In this document: one piece after another, positions 63,264 through 64,000 of the stretch
Layout: the number at the start of each line of letters is the position of its first letter
Numbering within the stretch: position 1 is the stretch's first letter
NCBI RefSeq assembly: GCF_012290005.1
Contig: NZ_JAAXMS010000003.1
Coordinates: forward strand, 62,001-126,000
Length of the DNA stretch: 64,000 nucleotides
Reading direction: 5' to 3'
Origin: Crateriforma spongiae
Lineage (GTDB): Bacteria; Planctomycetota; Planctomycetia; Pirellulales; Pirellulaceae
Notes under the pieces: model-generated
Database searches by the model: none
What the model was told of the DNA's origin: nothing
Seen by the model: the letters and a program-made list of their open reading frames with translations, nothing else
Program-made: the position numbers and the translations under genes

Positions 63264-64000
63264 GTGCCGTTGAACCTGTCCAAGCCGAAAGCCGCACCGA
63301 CCACCCCGCCGACGGCGGCAGGGATCGATGTCGCCCAGCCGCAGCATGGGGTGACCCCGGCGCTGGCCGCTTCGCTGGCCCTGCACTTCTTTTTGATGGT
63401 GGCGATCGGATTCGCCTTGGTGCGGCGCAGTAAGGGCACCGGCGGTCCGCCGGATCGGGAAATCGGCATCGCGGTGGTCCAGCGGATGCCCGACCGGGAT
63501 CGCTACACCGACGCCGCCGAATTGCAGACCGAACCCACCCCCGACGCCAGCACCGATGCGTCATCCAGCAGCTCCGCCGCCCCTCCCGCCGAATTTGCTC
63601 CGCCCATTGACATGGCGGGCGTGCTGAAACAGTTGACCGAAGACGCGCGGCCGGTCACGGGAACCGGGCTGGCCGGTGAAAGCAACGTGGACGGCGACGA
63701 CCTGGCCGGCGACAACGGCAAGGGGCGGCCGCAAAACCTGACCAAGAAAAAAGCGTCTCTGTTTGGCGTCAGCGGTTTCGGGTCACGGTTTGTCTATGTG
63801 ATGGATCGCAGCGACAGCATGAACGGTCACGGCGGACGACCACTGAAAGCCGCCAAGTCGGAACTGCTGCGCAGTCTGGGGACGCTGTCAGAATTGCAGC
63901 AGTTTCAAATCGTTTTTTACAACGACAAACCCACCGCCTTTCAGTCCGGCGGTTCCGTCCAATTGATCCAAGGCCAGTCCAACTTGGTCGATGCGGCCAA
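63264..64000 (+). CDS. Von Willebrand A-domain membrane protein, 3' end outside window
   Basis: About 245 codons are visible. The N-terminus is Pro/Ala-rich, followed by one membrane segment (about 33-53, ALAASLALHFFLMVAIGFALV), a long disordered Ser/Ala/Pro/Asp stretch (about 60-165) and a VWA domain beginning FGVSGFGSRFVYVMDRSDSMNG. The MIDAS metal motif DxSxS is DRSDS (181-185). Similar proteins with one anchor and a VWA domain are common in planctomycetes; they may bind partners or be adhesion related. Start candidates in the frame are GTG 63207, TTG 63258, GTG 63264 and TTG 63270. It has no stop in the window. Confidence 0.75.
   Translation, partial: MPLNLSKPKAAPTTPPTAAGIDVAQPQHGVTPALAASLALHFFLMVAIGFALVRRSKGTGGPPDREIGIAVVQRMPDRDRYTDAAELQTEPTPDASTDASSSSSAAPPAEFAPPIDMAGVLKQLTEDARPVTGTGLAGESNVDGDDLAGDNGKGRPQNLTKKKASLFGVSGFGSRFVYVMDRSDSMNGHGGRPLKAAKSELLRSLGTLSELQQFQIVFYNDKPTAFQSGGSVQLIQGQSNLVDAA

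Noticed and set aside
1-64000. tRNA, rRNA, CRISPR, insertion sequence or prophage
   Set aside because: I looked for cloverleaf-like segments, repeated spacers, transposases and terminal repeats and saw none; tRNAscan and CRISPR tools were not available.

Overview
The window looks like a chromosome segment of a planctomycete, most likely of the Pirellulaceae (Rhodopirellula-like) type. The evidence is the mix of genes: a DUF1800/DUF1501 secreted pair, an arylsulfatase beside a family 2 glycoside hydrolase, a PEP-CTERM protein, a membrane Ser/Thr kinase with a large external domain, many signal-peptide proteins of unknown function, and ribosomal protein genes split out of their usual operon. 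GC content is moderately high throughout, frequent GTG/TTG starts are needed, and no tRNA, rRNA, CRISPR array, insertion sequence or prophage was seen. The genus is an inference.

Left part (1-21300): prfB (truncated by the window edge, with a classic programmed +1 frameshift site), mnmA, a FabZ-like dehydratase, a tiny basic protein that may be ribosomal, a secreted metallopeptidase, two small membrane proteins, a lipoprotein with a clear terminator, the overlapping pair hisS-folK, a YkgJ-type cysteine-cluster protein, purU, an SGNH hydrolase, a membrane protein, a sulfatase/GH2 pair for sulfated glycans, a U32 RNA-hydroxylation protein and a phosphopantetheinyl transferase.

Middle (21800-43050): a secreted glycine-rich protein, a 1084-residue kinase whose outer half is a predicted beta-helix, a PEP-CTERM protein, then a long minus-strand block that is a complete type II secretion-like locus. 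Its order is gspD-E-F-G, three further pseudopilins (H/I/J-like), a K-like protein, then C-, L- and M-like proteins and a TPR lipoprotein. Many junctions overlap by ATGA or TAATG, so the block is probably one operon. It is preceded on the same strand by the DUF1800 and DUF1501 genes, the latter with a Tat signal; these are plausible but unproven cargo.

Right part (43200-64000): folC, a three-gene ABC transporter operon whose third member is a large membrane-anchored protein with an acidic tail, an MFS transporter, a stand-alone lipoamide dehydrogenase, rpsD, a DUF2141-like protein, proB, purF, the cluster rplA-rplJ-rplL (without rplK upstream or rpoB downstream, and with an intrinsic terminator between rplJ and rplL), a pterin dehydratase, metK, and the start of a von Willebrand A protein that runs off the window.

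The most notable items are the rplJ-rplL internal terminator, the kinase/beta-helix fusion, the compact reordered type II secretion locus, the ABC trio and the RF2 frameshift. I did not find a clearly unprecedented system; the least explained conserved-looking units are the ABC trio and the kinase.
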